In this document: positions 34,879-44,029 of the stretch, one piece after another | How positions within the stretch are numbered: position 1 is the first letter of the stretch | Layout of the letters: the number at the start of each line of letters is the position of its first letter | Origin: Aliamphritea ceti | GTDB lineage: Bacteria; Pseudomonadota; Gammaproteobacteria; Pseudomonadales; Balneatricaceae | DNA: 64,000 nucleotides | NCBI RefSeq assembly: GCF_024347215.1 | Contig: NZ_AP025282.1 | Location: 372,001 to 436,000, forward strand | Direction: 5' to 3' | The notes under the pieces: generated by a model | The model's input: the letters and a program-made list of their open reading frames with translations, nothing else | Told to the model about the DNA's origin: nothing | Databases searched by the model: none | Position numbers and translations under genes: made by a program

Positions 34879-36260
34879 GCCAGACAGATAAAAAATCCTG
34901 GTTTGGCCGTTTTTGGGCACTTCCGGCAGTGGTGTTGCTGGGTATCGTAATCGCTCTGGTGATTGTGAAATCACAACCCAAAATGCAGCATCAGGTAAGT
35001 GAATCTAAAGGTGCTCCGGTGACTACCCTCCAGGTTGCTGAGTATCAGGTAAAGCCAGGCGTTACCGGTTATGGTGAAGTTGAGCCGGATATTTTACTGG
35101 ATGTTCGCGCGGAAGTGGCTGGCAAAGTTGTTTACGTGCATCCCCAACTGAAACAAGGCGTTATCCTGCCGGCAGGTACTCTGGTTGTACAGGTTGATGA
35201 CAGTGATTACATGCTGGCGCTTAAAAAAGCTGAAGCTACCCTGGCACAAAACCGTGCAAACTTAGCCGAGCAGGACATCACCCGACGGGATGCAGAGCTG
35301 GATCTTAAGCTGGCTAAGGATAAATTAACCTTAACGTCTAAGGAGTTGGTGAGGTTTGAGCAGTTGCTCAAGAAACGCTCGGTTGCTCAGTCGCAGGTAG
35401 ATAGCCAGAGAAACGCGGTGTTGCAGGCACGTCAGGAAGTACAGAGCTTACAGAATAGTCTGGATGCTCTGCCCTATAGCACGGAAGTTCTTCAGGCACA
35501 GTTAGATATTGCTGAAGCTGAGGTGGCTGCTCAGGCGCTGAATCTTGAACGGACACAGGTACATTTACCTTTCGATGCACGTATTGCCAGCCAGTCTGTC
35601 GAGACTAACCAGTATGTAGGTTTAAATGCATCGCTGTTTTCTGCACAGACTATCGATAAGGTTTTGGTGAATGCTCAGTTTGCCTTACCGCAAATGCGCT
35701 TATTATCCCGAGGATTTGATTTGCCAACGGATGATGCTGAGGTGTTTTTGCAGGAAGGTCAGGATGCTGAGAACCTGATGCGTCGTTTAGGCCTGACAGC
35801 AAGTGTTAGCCTGGTAGGCCACGATGCGAGTGTCTTCTGGGAAGCTAAGGTTGAGCGAATCAGTAATAATCTTGATCCGGTATCCCGCACGGTAGGCGTC
35901 ATTATCAGTGTAAGCAGGCCTTATGAACAGGTTGAACCGGGTATTAAACCGCCCTTAATCGATGGCATGTACATGCAGGTTGAATTGCAGGGGCGGGCTC
36001 AGCCGTTTTTGGTCGTGCCACGTACAGCGTTACATGAGGGTGAACTTTATCTGGTAGATGCAGAGCAAAAGTTGGTGAGGCAACCAGTTGAAGGGTTCCC
36101 GCAGCAGCAAATGTTACTGCTTGATCCACAGCAGGTGAGTTTACTGTCTGATCAGGTGATCACTTCGGACCTGTTTCCGGCGGTGAGCGGCATGCTACTG
36201 GAGACGCAAAAGGATACAGCAAAGCAGCAAGTGTTAGCCGACTGGCTGGAGGCGCACTGA
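34875..36260 (+). CDS. RND efflux periplasmic adaptor (membrane fusion protein)
   Basis: A 461-residue adaptor anchored by one N-terminal membrane helix (ALPAVVLLGIVIALVIV); no lipobox. A lipoyl-like half-motif (ILLDVRAEVAGKVVYVHPQL) is followed by an alpha-hairpin coiled coil (about 110-215) and beta-barrel domains. It joins the inner-membrane RND pump to an outer-membrane channel; no channel gene is present, so TolC or a relative must be used. It overlaps the TetR gene by 4 bases and is 1 base from the pump gene. Confidence 0.9.
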   Translation: MSQTDKKSWFGRFWALPAVVLLGIVIALVIVKSQPKMQHQVSESKGAPVTTLQVAEYQVKPGVTGYGEVEPDILLDVRAEVAGKVVYVHPQLKQGVILPAGTLVVQVDDSDYMLALKKAEATLAQNRANLAEQDITRRDAELDLKLAKDKLTLTSKELVRFEQLLKKRSVAQSQVDSQRNAVLQARQEVQSLQNSLDALPYSTEVLQAQLDIAEAEVAAQALNLERTQVHLPFDARIASQSVETNQYVGLNASLFSAQTIDKVLVNAQFALPQMRLLSRGFDLPTDDAEVFLQEGQDAENLMRRLGLTASVSLVGHDASVFWEAKVERISNNLDPVSRTVGVIISVSRPYEQVEPGIKPPLIDGMYMQVELQGRAQPFLVVPRTALHEGELYLVDAEQKLVRQPVEGFPQQQMLLLDPQQVSLLSDQVITSDLFPAVSGMLLETQKDTAKQQVLADWLEAH

Positions 36261-36261
36261 A

Positions 36262-39200
36262 ATGATTCGATTTTTTGCGGCTCACCCGACTGCAGCCAAC
36301 TTACTGATGGGGCTGTTTTTGTTGGCGGGGATTTTAGCTTTGCCGGATATCAAACGGGAAACCTTTCCTGAAATTGATAAATATGAAATACAGGTAACCG
36401 TTGCGTATCCCGGGGCTGCTGCCACCGATGTTGAGCTGGGTATATGTAAACCGTTAGAAGATGCAATGGATGGCATCAGTTTTATGGAAGAAAAGCGTTG
36501 TGAAGCGCGTGATTCCAGCGCAATCATGACGTTGAAAATGCTTGAATCCGGTAATTTTAGTGAGTTTCTGGAAGACGTTAATTCTGCCGTCGACGGTGTG
36601 GATAACTTTCCACAGGACAGCGAAACGCCAATTGTTGCTGAAACTGGCCGCACCCAGGATGTTGTGACTGTTGCACTGACCGCAGATTTACCCCGCCGTG
36701 ATTTAAAAACACTGGCAGAGCAGCTAAAGCAGCGAATGCTGCAAGCGCCGGGTATTCCGCTGGTTGAGATTCAGGGATTCGGTAAACGGGAATTTCAGGT
36801 TCATGTAGCACAGCATAATCTGCGTCAGTATGGCCTTAGCCTGCAGGATATAGCAGACAAGATCAGCGGTCAGAATGTTGATATGCCGGCGGGTGAGCTG
36901 AGTGGTCGGGATCAGGAATATCAGATTCGCTTCAGTGATGAAAAACGTACTACCGATGAATTAGCGCAGCTGATAGTCATCCGTGGTGATCAGCGCAGCG
37001 AACTCCGTTTAGGAGACATCGCGACTATTCACAGTGGTTTCGACACAGATGCCAACAAGGTGACCTACAACGATCAGCCTGCGGCGTTTCTTAAAATCAG
37101 TAAGAACACGGTTGATGACAGCCTGGATGTATTGACTGCTGTTGAGACCTTTATTGAAACCGAACAGCAAAAATTACCAGCAGAAGTACAGTTAGCACTT
37201 ACTCAGGACTCCACCAGTATTATTGAGGACCGCATCAGCATGCTGGCGAAGAATGCCTGGCAGGGGCTGTTGCTGGTGTTTGCTGTGATGTGGCTGTTTT
37301 TCGGTACCCGCTATGCATTCTGGGTGGTCATGGGATTACCTGTCTCCTTTCTGGCCAGTGCCTTTGTACTGGGTATGCTGGGGATGAGTATTAATATGCT
37401 GTCGATGGTGGCTTTGCTGCTGGCGCTGGGTATTTTGATGGATGATGCCATCGTTATTTCTGAGAGTATTGGCCAGCAGCTGCGTCATGGCAAAAAGCCA
37501 CTGCAGGCCGCTATAGATGGCACCAGTCTGGTTGCTAAAGGTGTGTTTTCATCCTTCCTGACGACTTTATGTATATTTAGCGGCCTGTTAAGCCTGACCG
37601 GTGATATTGGTCAGATTCTGGTCGTGATTCCTGTGGTGCTGATTTCGGTGATATCCGTATCACTGATAGAAGCGTTTTTTATTCTGCCGCACCATTTGTA
37701 TCATTCACTGGAGCAGGCAGGTAAGCAAAAGGCCTCAGTGGTACGTCTCAAGGTCGACGAAGTTTTTGACCGGCTCAGGCTGAAAATAGATGCAACGGTA
37801 AATGCACTGATCCGTATTCGCTATGCATTTGTCGGTGGGGTAATCGCGTTACTCATAGTGTCGGTCAGTTTACTGGCATCCGGTGTGGTTAAGTTTTCGG
37901 CATTTCCGACGGTGGAAGGAGATATCTTACAGGCCAGGGTTCTGATGCCAACGGGAACACCTATCGAGAAAACTGAGCAAGTGGTTGCCCGGTTAAAGCA
38001 GCAATTACTGAGTATTACAGAACCGTTAAGTGATGCGCAGGGTGAGCCGGTGGTAAAAGCCGTGACGGTTAACTACGGAACCAATGCTGATGCATTTGAA
38101 TCCGGTCCGCATCTGGCAACCATCAGTGTGGATTTACTGACAGCGGAAACGCGCAACTTTTCGATTAATACGCTGAAACAAAAGTGGCTTGAACAGGCTG
38201 ATGCTATTCAGGGAGCCTGGAGTATTGCGATTAAAGAACCGGGTCTTGGACCTGCGGGCCGGGCAATCGAAATTCGCTTGCAGGGAGCCGATCTGGATCA
38301 GCTATCCCTGGCATCTCATGAGTTACAGGGTTGGTTGGCGGGGTACCCTGGTGTTAATAACTTGCTGGATGATTTACGGCCGGGTAAGCCTGAATTTACT
38401 TTGCATTTGAAAGACGGAGCTTACAGTCTGGGGATGACTGCACAGAGTATTGCCGTGCAGCTGCGGGCGGCATTCCAGGGCAGCAAGGTGATTGAGTCCA
38501 GTATTGGTTTAGAAAGTTATGAAGTGATCGTTGAACTGGATGAGGCTTCCCGGGATGAACTGGCCGATTTCGATAATTTTCCGATTATTAATCCGCTTAA
38601 CGGCGCCGTTATTCCGCTGGGTAATGTGGCTGAAATTGTACCCACACGGAGCTTTTCACGGATTCACCGTATCGATAATCTGAGAACAGTGACTGTGCTC
38701 GGTGATATAGATGCCAATCTAAATAATACCAATGCTGTACTGGGTGATATGAAACAGAGTTTTCTGCCCGGGTTTGCCGCGCGGTATCCAGATGTGAAGC
38801 TGGTGTTGAAAGGCGAGGTGGCCGAAGGCGGTGAAACTCAGGGGTCTATGGGGACGTCGCTGCTGATGGGGTTAGCGGGTATTTTTATTCTGCTGAGTTT
38901 TCAGTTCCGGTCTTATATGGAACCGTTTATTGTCATGGTTAATATTCCGCTGGCACTGATAGGCGTCATTTGGGGGCACTGGTTATTAGGTCTGGATATA
39001 ACTATGCCATCAATGCTGGGCTTCGTATCGCTGGCGGGCATTGTCGTGAATGATTCTATTCTGTTAGTCGAGTTTGTAAAACGACGTATTGCTGAAGGCA
39101 TGAGTGTGCATGCGGCGGCCGCCAGAGCCAGTCATGACCGCTTCCGGGCAGTATTGCTGACGTCTCTGACGACGATTGCCGGTATGACTCCGCTGTTATT

Positions 39201-39363
39201 TGAAACCAGCTTACAGGCGCAAATTCTGATCCCCCTGACTGTTAGTATTGTGTTTGGTATTGCCAGTTCAACTTTGCTGGTGTTGTTTGTAGTGCCATGT
39301 TGTTACAGCATTCTGGAAGATTTTGGTCTGGCGAATTCCAGGCAACATGTTGTAGATGCATAA
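36262..39363 (+). CDS. RND-family efflux permease (HAE1-like)
   Basis: A 1033-residue inner-membrane proton antiporter, full length for the family. It starts with the first membrane helix (AAHPTAANLLMGLFLLAG) and a large periplasmic porter loop, then a helix bundle with LLLALGILMDDAIVISESIG, whose paired Asp residues match the proton-relay position. The second half repeats this plan, ending with LAGIVVNDSILLVEFVKRR. It resembles the more divergent RND pumps paired with single-helix adaptors. Substrate unknown; drug, solvent or lipid-like molecules are possible. Confidence 0.93.
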   Translation: MIRFFAAHPTAANLLMGLFLLAGILALPDIKRETFPEIDKYEIQVTVAYPGAAATDVELGICKPLEDAMDGISFMEEKRCEARDSSAIMTLKMLESGNFSEFLEDVNSAVDGVDNFPQDSETPIVAETGRTQDVVTVALTADLPRRDLKTLAEQLKQRMLQAPGIPLVEIQGFGKREFQVHVAQHNLRQYGLSLQDIADKISGQNVDMPAGELSGRDQEYQIRFSDEKRTTDELAQLIVIRGDQRSELRLGDIATIHSGFDTDANKVTYNDQPAAFLKISKNTVDDSLDVLTAVETFIETEQQKLPAEVQLALTQDSTSIIEDRISMLAKNAWQGLLLVFAVMWLFFGTRYAFWVVMGLPVSFLASAFVLGMLGMSINMLSMVALLLALGILMDDAIVISESIGQQLRHGKKPLQAAIDGTSLVAKGVFSSFLTTLCIFSGLLSLTGDIGQILVVIPVVLISVISVSLIEAFFILPHHLYHSLEQAGKQKASVVRLKVDEVFDRLRLKIDATVNALIRIRYAFVGGVIALLIVSVSLLASGVVKFSAFPTVEGDILQARVLMPTGTPIEKTEQVVARLKQQLLSITEPLSDAQGEPVVKAVTVNYGTNADAFESGPHLATISVDLLTAETRNFSINTLKQKWLEQADAIQGAWSIAIKEPGLGPAGRAIEIRLQGADLDQLSLASHELQGWLAGYPGVNNLLDDLRPGKPEFTLHLKDGAYSLGMTAQSIAVQLRAAFQGSKVIESSIGLESYEVIVELDEASRDELADFDNFPIINPLNGAVIPLGNVAEIVPTRSFSRIHRIDNLRTVTVLGDIDANLNNTNAVLGDMKQSFLPGFAARYPDVKLVLKGEVAEGGETQGSMGTSLLMGLAGIFILLSFQFRSYMEPFIVMVNIPLALIGVIWGHWLLGLDITMPSMLGFVSLAGIVVNDSILLVEFVKRRIAEGMSVHAAAARASHDRFRAVLLTSLTTIAGMTPLLFETSLQAQILIPLTVSIVFGIASSTLLVLFVVPCCYSILEDFGLANSRQHVVDA

Positions 39364-39393
39364 CCCGTTAATGACCCGAACAGGACTCTGAAC

Positions 39394-41142
39394 TTGAGTA
39401 AAATCCGTAAGCTTTCGACGCTGTTTCAACTGGTACAGTTTATGTTGCCATACCGGCGTCAGTGGCTGGGCGCAATGGTTGCTTTGTTATTTACGGCTGG
39501 TATTACTTTGATGATTGGTCAAGGGGTGAAGCTGGTAATTGATAACGGTTTTATTGCCGGCTCTGTGACCCAGTTAAACCAGGCGATTATTGTGCTGATT
39601 ATCATGGCGCTGTTGATGGCCGGTGGCACTTTTGTACGTTTTTATCTGGTTTCCTGGCTGGGAGAGCGAATCACAGCAGATATACGTCAGGCGGTGTTTA
39701 ATAACCTGATGGGGCTGCATACCAGTTACTTTGAAGTAAACCGCAGCGGCGAGATTATGTCGCGTTTAACGACTGATACAACCTTGCTACAGGCAATTAT
39801 CGGCAGTGCTTTTTCAATGGCGCTGCGCAGTATTGTAACGACTTTGGGCGCGCTGGTGATGTTGTTTGTTACTAACGTAAAACTGAGTCTGATCATTGTC
39901 GCAGGCGTACCACTGGTCTTGCTGCCGGTGCTGTTGTTTGGTCGCAGAGTACGTACTTTAGCGCGTAAAAGTCAGGACAGTATTGCGGATGTTGGCACCT
40001 ATGCGGGTGAAGCAATTCAGCAGATTAAAACTGTGCAGAGTTATACCCAGGAAGCGCAGGAAAGCCGCGCCTTTGCCCGGGAAGTAGATACTGCGTTTGG
40101 TGTTGCCCGCCAGCGTATCAGTCAGCGGGCATTATTGATGGCACTGGTCATTGTGCTGGTGTTTAGTGCTTTATCAGGCATGCTCTGGATTGGCGGTCAT
40201 GATGTGATTACCGGCGCGATGAGCGGTGGTGATCTGGGCGCTTTTGTTTTTTATGCATTGATTGTCGCCATGGGCGCAGGGACTTTGTCGGAAGTTTACG
40301 GTGAGCTGCAGCGTGCGGTAGGTGCGACAGAACGGCTAATGGAGCTGCTCAATGCCGAAAGCGAAATAACTGCTCCGGCAGCCCCGGTTGATGCCGCGGA
40401 ACTGGATGCCAGTCTGAGTCTGACGGATGTGACGTTTAATTATCCGTCCCGACCGGATCAGAATGCGCTGAGTGATTTCACTCTGCATATTCCTCAGGGC
40501 AAGATTACTGCCTTAGTAGGACCTTCCGGGGCAGGAAAGTCGACGGTGTTTGAGCTGTTATTGCGGTTTTATGATCCTCAGCAAGGCTGTGTCTCTCTGG
40601 CGGATACGGATCTGCGTCAGCTGGATCCGCAGCAACTGCGTCAGCAAACGGCTTTAGTTGCCCAGCAACCGTCGCTATTTACAGCTAACGTGCTGGATAA
40701 CATCCGCTATGGACGAGCCCTGGCAACCGATGCTGAGGTGCAGGCGGCGGCAACCGCTGCTCATGCGCATGAGTTTATTGAGCGGTTGCCAAATGGCTAT
40801 CAGAGTGATCTGGGGGAGCAGGGTGTACGTTTGTCCGGAGGGCAGAAGCAACGCATAGCGATCGCCAGGGCAATTTTGAATGATCCGCGTATTCTCCTGC
40901 TGGATGAAGCGACCAGTGCACTGGATACTGAGAGCGAACATGCTATTAAACTGGGCTTAGATAATCTGATGGAGGGACGAACAACAGTCATTATCGCTCA
41001 CCGTTTATCGACTATTTTGCATGCGGATCAGATTGTTGTAATGGATCAGGGAAAGGTTGTTGCAACAGGTAAGCATACTGAGCTTCTGGAATCATCTGCA
41101 TTATATAAACGACTGGCATCGTTGCAGTTCAAAGAGGCCTGA
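39394..41142 (+). CDS. ABC exporter, fused membrane and ATPase domains
   Basis: A 582-residue half-transporter of the MsbA/LmrA type. Six membrane helices occupy about residues 20-300, and the ATPase about 340-575 has Walker A GPSGAGKST (376-384), signature RLSGGQKQRIAIARA and Walker B ILLLDEATSALD. It functions as a homodimer exporting lipids or hydrophobic compounds. TTG is the start codon: AGGA lies 8-9 bases upstream and the reading frame opens there. It follows the RND permease by 30 bases, so it probably belongs to the same efflux operon, an unusual combination. Confidence 0.9.
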   Translation: MSKIRKLSTLFQLVQFMLPYRRQWLGAMVALLFTAGITLMIGQGVKLVIDNGFIAGSVTQLNQAIIVLIIMALLMAGGTFVRFYLVSWLGERITADIRQAVFNNLMGLHTSYFEVNRSGEIMSRLTTDTTLLQAIIGSAFSMALRSIVTTLGALVMLFVTNVKLSLIIVAGVPLVLLPVLLFGRRVRTLARKSQDSIADVGTYAGEAIQQIKTVQSYTQEAQESRAFAREVDTAFGVARQRISQRALLMALVIVLVFSALSGMLWIGGHDVITGAMSGGDLGAFVFYALIVAMGAGTLSEVYGELQRAVGATERLMELLNAESEITAPAAPVDAAELDASLSLTDVTFNYPSRPDQNALSDFTLHIPQGKITALVGPSGAGKSTVFELLLRFYDPQQGCVSLADTDLRQLDPQQLRQQTALVAQQPSLFTANVLDNIRYGRALATDAEVQAAATAAHAHEFIERLPNGYQSDLGEQGVRLSGGQKQRIAIARAILNDPRILLLDEATSALDTESEHAIKLGLDNLMEGRTTVIIAHRLSTILHADQIVVMDQGKVVATGKHTELLESSALYKRLASLQFKEA

Positions 41143-41296
41143 TCTTGCCGTTAACTTGCCGCTTGTTGTGCAGGTAATATTATGAAAACAGACGAAAAAG
41201 GCGGTTTTCAGGCTGTATTAGAGGCGATATGAGTAGCAGACGGTTTTGGCATTAATTTTGTATATAACCTGTTTGTAACCAATAAGGACATACATC

Positions 41297-41956
41297 ATGC
41301 AGGTTTTGACAAGCGCTCCACAAACAACCAGTCAGTCAACGCAGGCGGAAACTGCTGCCAGTAAAACGACGGAGGCCGGTACCACAACGGCTGCTGACAA
41401 AGCCACAGCAACGACATCTGATAGCAGTGGTGATAAAAAAGTGTTCAGCTCACGGGGGGAGAAATTTGCCCAGCTGAATAAAGAGTTCGATATCACAGGT
41501 TCGGATTTTAAGATTACTAATCAGTTTCTTAGCCGGTTATCTGAACTGGGTATTATTACTGAAAGTGAAGCGTCCAAGCTGACAAGTGGTTTGAATACGA
41601 CTACCGGATCTACTGATACAGTCGCGGGTCTTAAAGGCGCGATTGATGCGATTTCCAGCCGGGTTAAGGATGAAGATGGCGTCTCCAGCCTGTTGAGCTT
41701 GTTGGATAACTCTAAGCAGATTCTGGATAACCTGGATGGATCAAAAAGTAAGACCTTTCCTGTCGATCCTGCCACGGCAGCAGCAGAGTTAGAGAGTTTT
41801 TTAAAGAGTGATGATGCCAAGATCCTGACAGACAAAGAGAAGGAATCTCTGAAGGATGTCCAGACCGCGCTGAATATTGCTGACAAACTGAGTCCTGAGC
41901 AGCGCACATCAGCGGAAGTCAGTAAGTATATGTCGATACTGAAGCAGTTCGGCTAA
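41297..41956 (+). CDS. Small Ser/Thr/Ala-rich protein of unknown function
   Basis: A 219-residue soluble protein with a low-complexity first 50 residues (many Thr, Ala, Ser, Gln) and a helical remainder (FAQLNKEFDITGSDFKITNQ, SRLSELGIITESEA). It contains LSPEQRTSA, which resembles the recurring motif of the protein at 32077-33858, and its N-terminus MQVLTSA is like MKLTSA there. No signal peptide or known domain was seen. AAGGA precedes the ATG by 10 bases. It is a single-gene unit with its own promoter region. Confidence 0.65.
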   Translation: MQVLTSAPQTTSQSTQAETAASKTTEAGTTTAADKATATTSDSSGDKKVFSSRGEKFAQLNKEFDITGSDFKITNQFLSRLSELGIITESEASKLTSGLNTTTGSTDTVAGLKGAIDAISSRVKDEDGVSSLLSLLDNSKQILDNLDGSKSKTFPVDPATAAAELESFLKSDDAKILTDKEKESLKDVQTALNIADKLSPEQRTSAEVSKYMSILKQFG

Positions 41957-41978
41957 TACTTCACTGGTTATTATCTTA

Positions 41979-42038
41979 CTTAAGTAAGCTTTTGAGTAAG
42001 TTCTTAAGTAAGTTCTTAAGTCAGTTCTTGAGTAAACT
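41979..42038. repeat. Five tandem 12-base repeats
   Basis: Five consecutive copies of a 12-base unit close to CTTAAGTAAGTT, at 41979, 41991, 42003, 42015 and 42027, with one to three changes each. Several copies contain the palindrome CTTAAG. The array starts 23 bases after the stop of the 219-residue protein and lies before a terminator for the convergent gene. It could be a slipped-strand tract or a protein-binding array; its role is unknown. Confidence 0.8.
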
Positions 42039-42100
42039 TTCTGCGTTCGTCAGGCCTGCTGAGAACAGCTGGCTGACGTATCACATGACATCAGAGTATG

Positions 42101-42134
42101 AAAAAAACGGTAAGCAGAAAGATTCTGCTTACCG
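42101..42134 (-). terminator. Intrinsic terminator of the cysteine hydrolase gene
   Basis: Read leftward, perfect 12-base arms (CGGTAAGCAGAA and its complement) close around a 3-base loop and are followed by seven T bases. It starts 20 bases after the stop of the gene at 42154-42702. A textbook Rho-independent terminator. Confidence 0.88.
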
Positions 42135-42153
42135 CTGTTGTATGACTGACTGT

Positions 42154-42702
42154 TTATAGTGCCAGAATCTGTTCGGTAGTCAGGACTTCTGCAAATTCAC
42201 CCTGCAGGGTAGACAGGCTAACAGAATGAACGGTTTCAGCACTGTGCGTAATACCGTCAGGGCCGGTTACTTCGTAGGCCCATACTCCATCCGAAGTATA
42301 CAGGGTGTCAAAGCCCAGGTTGCTGGCGGAGCGGGCAGCAGATTCAGCACAGTGATTGGCTGTCGCCCCGCAAATAACAACACGTTCAATATTCTTAGCA
42401 CGCAGCATCTGTTCTAAATCGGTACCGACAAAGGCGCTGCTGCCCAGTTTGATAACGACTGGTTCGTCACCCTGAGGTGCTGCAAAAGGTTGTACAGCAG
42501 CTCCGGGTGCTTCTGAGAAGAATGGATCTTCAGGGTCGGTGCCGTGGTGGTGAACATGGACAATAACATCGCCTTTCTCGCGGAAAGTGCTCAGCAGTCT
42601 GGTGATGTTATCTGCGGCAGCAGGATTAGACCGCTTTGCACCGTTATTGTCGTCTTCTAAAAGTGCCATTTGCACGTCAATCACAAGTAGAGCTGTATTC
42701 AT
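42154..42702 (-). CDS. Isochorismatase-family cysteine hydrolase
   Basis: A 182-residue hydrolase. The catalytic Asp is in LLVIDVQMALLED at the N-terminus, a Lys in VVIKLGSSAF, and the nucleophile Cys in VICGATANHCAESAARSA, the three-residue set of the family. Members hydrolyse amides such as nicotinamide, ureidoacrylate or N-carbamoyl compounds; the substrate here is not known. It lies 108 bases downstream of the HalD-like oxygenase gene on the same strand and may share its transcript or regulation. Confidence 0.9.
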   Translation of the reverse strand: MNTALLVIDVQMALLEDDNNGAKRSNPAAADNITRLLSTFREKGDVIVHVHHHGTDPEDPFFSEAPGAAVQPFAAPQGDEPVVIKLGSSAFVGTDLEQMLRAKNIERVVICGATANHCAESAARSASNLGFDTLYTSDGVWAYEVTGPDGITHSAETVHSVSLSTLQGEFAEVLTTEQILAL

Positions 42703-42810
42703 GAGTTGTCCTTTGTTTTTCAGGATCTGTAGTTATTGGAAAACAGTTAGCCTGCATCTAATCAGTTATGTATTACTTAATTAAGCAACAGGTTACTAAA
42801 ATGTCAGTTA

Positions 42811-43662
42811 TCAGGCTTTACGCGATTCGATAATTTTCTTAGCCCTTGGGCCGTAAATGCGGATGTTTATATCATCGTCAATGACGACTCCAGGCTCTTC
42901 AGCGTAGGTCAGAATAGCACTTATACGAGGTTTTGAACCTTCTATCTCGGTTACGCCGTGAAGTGAGTAGCCACCCCGGAATAAGGTTAAAGTACCGGCA
43001 CCACGACTGAGTATATTTGCCTTGGAAGTATCTCCGGATAGCAACCGGGCAACGGCTTCATGGTCTTCATCCTCATCGGTACGTGAGTTTGCCAGGAAGG
43101 TAAACTCGCCACCTTTTTCAGCGGGTTGCAGTAACAGTGTCACAGTGCATTCAGTGGTATCGTAATGCCATGCATGCCAGCTGCCCGGTTCCAGCCCGAC
43201 AACATTGAGTGCCTGAAACTCATCTTCGCAGCGGTATAGCGTTGGTTTTTTCTGCACCTGACGAATAAAGTCGGTCAGGATGTCGGACTTATAGAGTTGC
43301 TTAATCAGAGTATCAGCAGGTAGCTGGTCATCGGCCAGCTGCAGTGCCCTGTGGGTATATTCTTTACTGGCGGGATTATCTTCTGCCAGAGCGGCATTTG
43401 CAGCCCCCTGATAGATATTACGCTTGATAACCAGTTCTTCAGCTTCCGGTAGCAGCTGGTTAGCTTCTCCGGTCAGCGCTTCCAGCTGTTCCGGTTTAAT
43501 GAAGTCTGCAAAGCTGCACCAGCCTACCTGTTCCATTTGCTGTTGGCATGCAGCCAGGAATTCAGCACCTGCGCCCTGCGTTAAGTCTGCAATAGGGTAA
43601 CGCTCAAGGTCTACAATATTCAGAACAAAGTCATCTGTATTGATTAAAGGCTGTGCAGTCAT
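42811..43662 (-). CDS. 2OG-Fe(II) oxygenase, HalD/BesD-like family (paralogue)
   Basis: A 283-residue non-haem iron enzyme. The iron site is His166-x-Asp168 in AWHYDTTEC and distal His235 in YSLHGVTEIEG, with Arg246 as the 2-oxoglutarate anchor. The motif TVTLLLQPAEKGGEFTFLAN is the family hallmark, and the fold and motif order match the gene at 712-1572 (shared YDT, LL-x-PA-x2-GG-x-F and RT-x-ED), so the two are paralogues. The retained Asp favours hydroxylation. It is divergent from a GcvA-like LysR gene, its likely regulator, and upstream of the cysteine hydrolase. Confidence 0.75.
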   Translation of the reverse strand: MTAQPLINTDDFVLNIVDLERYPIADLTQGAGAEFLAACQQQMEQVGWCSFADFIKPEQLEALTGEANQLLPEAEELVIKRNIYQGAANAALAEDNPASKEYTHRALQLADDQLPADTLIKQLYKSDILTDFIRQVQKKPTLYRCEDEFQALNVVGLEPGSWHAWHYDTTECTVTLLLQPAEKGGEFTFLANSRTDEDEDHEAVARLLSGDTSKANILSRGAGTLTLFRGGYSLHGVTEIEGSKPRISAILTYAEEPGVVIDDDINIRIYGPRAKKIIESRKA

Positions 43663-44029
43663 ACTGAAACTCCTGTTTATGATTATTTTTATGGGGCCGC
43701 TTTATTGGAGAGCTTTATGGGACAACCTTATTGGACAGTTAAGGTGCCTGAGTTGATAAATGCTTCACCGGTTATGATTGATACAGTTAGTATGTAAATC
43801 TCAGGAAAATATGAACAACGAAATAATCATGGGCTATGCGCATAGTTTTTTTATGGCAGAGCTGTTTAGTTGAGCTTGATAGCGAAGCTTTAAATAGCGC
43901 TATAAACAGTGTTAGGTAAGTTGTGCTGAATTGTTCAGAAACAGGTTATGTGGAAGCGACTTGAGAGAGAGCTGGGAAAGAGAACAGTAGTAACTGGACT
44001 GCTATTCAGCAAGCTGTGGCGGAGAGAAA
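43663..44029. promoter_or_regulatory. Divergent region with two perfect palindromes
   Basis: The 367-base space between the oxygenase gene and the LysR gene has no credible gene. It contains CTATGCGCATAG (43834-43845) and ATAGCGCTAT (43894-43903), both perfect palindromes. They lie in the area expected for LysR binding and for divergent promoters, about 50 bases apart centre to centre. Confidence 0.45.

Noticed and set aside
34875..41142. Horizontally acquired island
   Set aside because: No integrase, tRNA junction, direct repeats or clear compositional break was seen around the efflux block.
41979..42038. CRISPR array
   Set aside because: Units are 12 bases, contiguous and without spacers; this is a simple tandem repeat.
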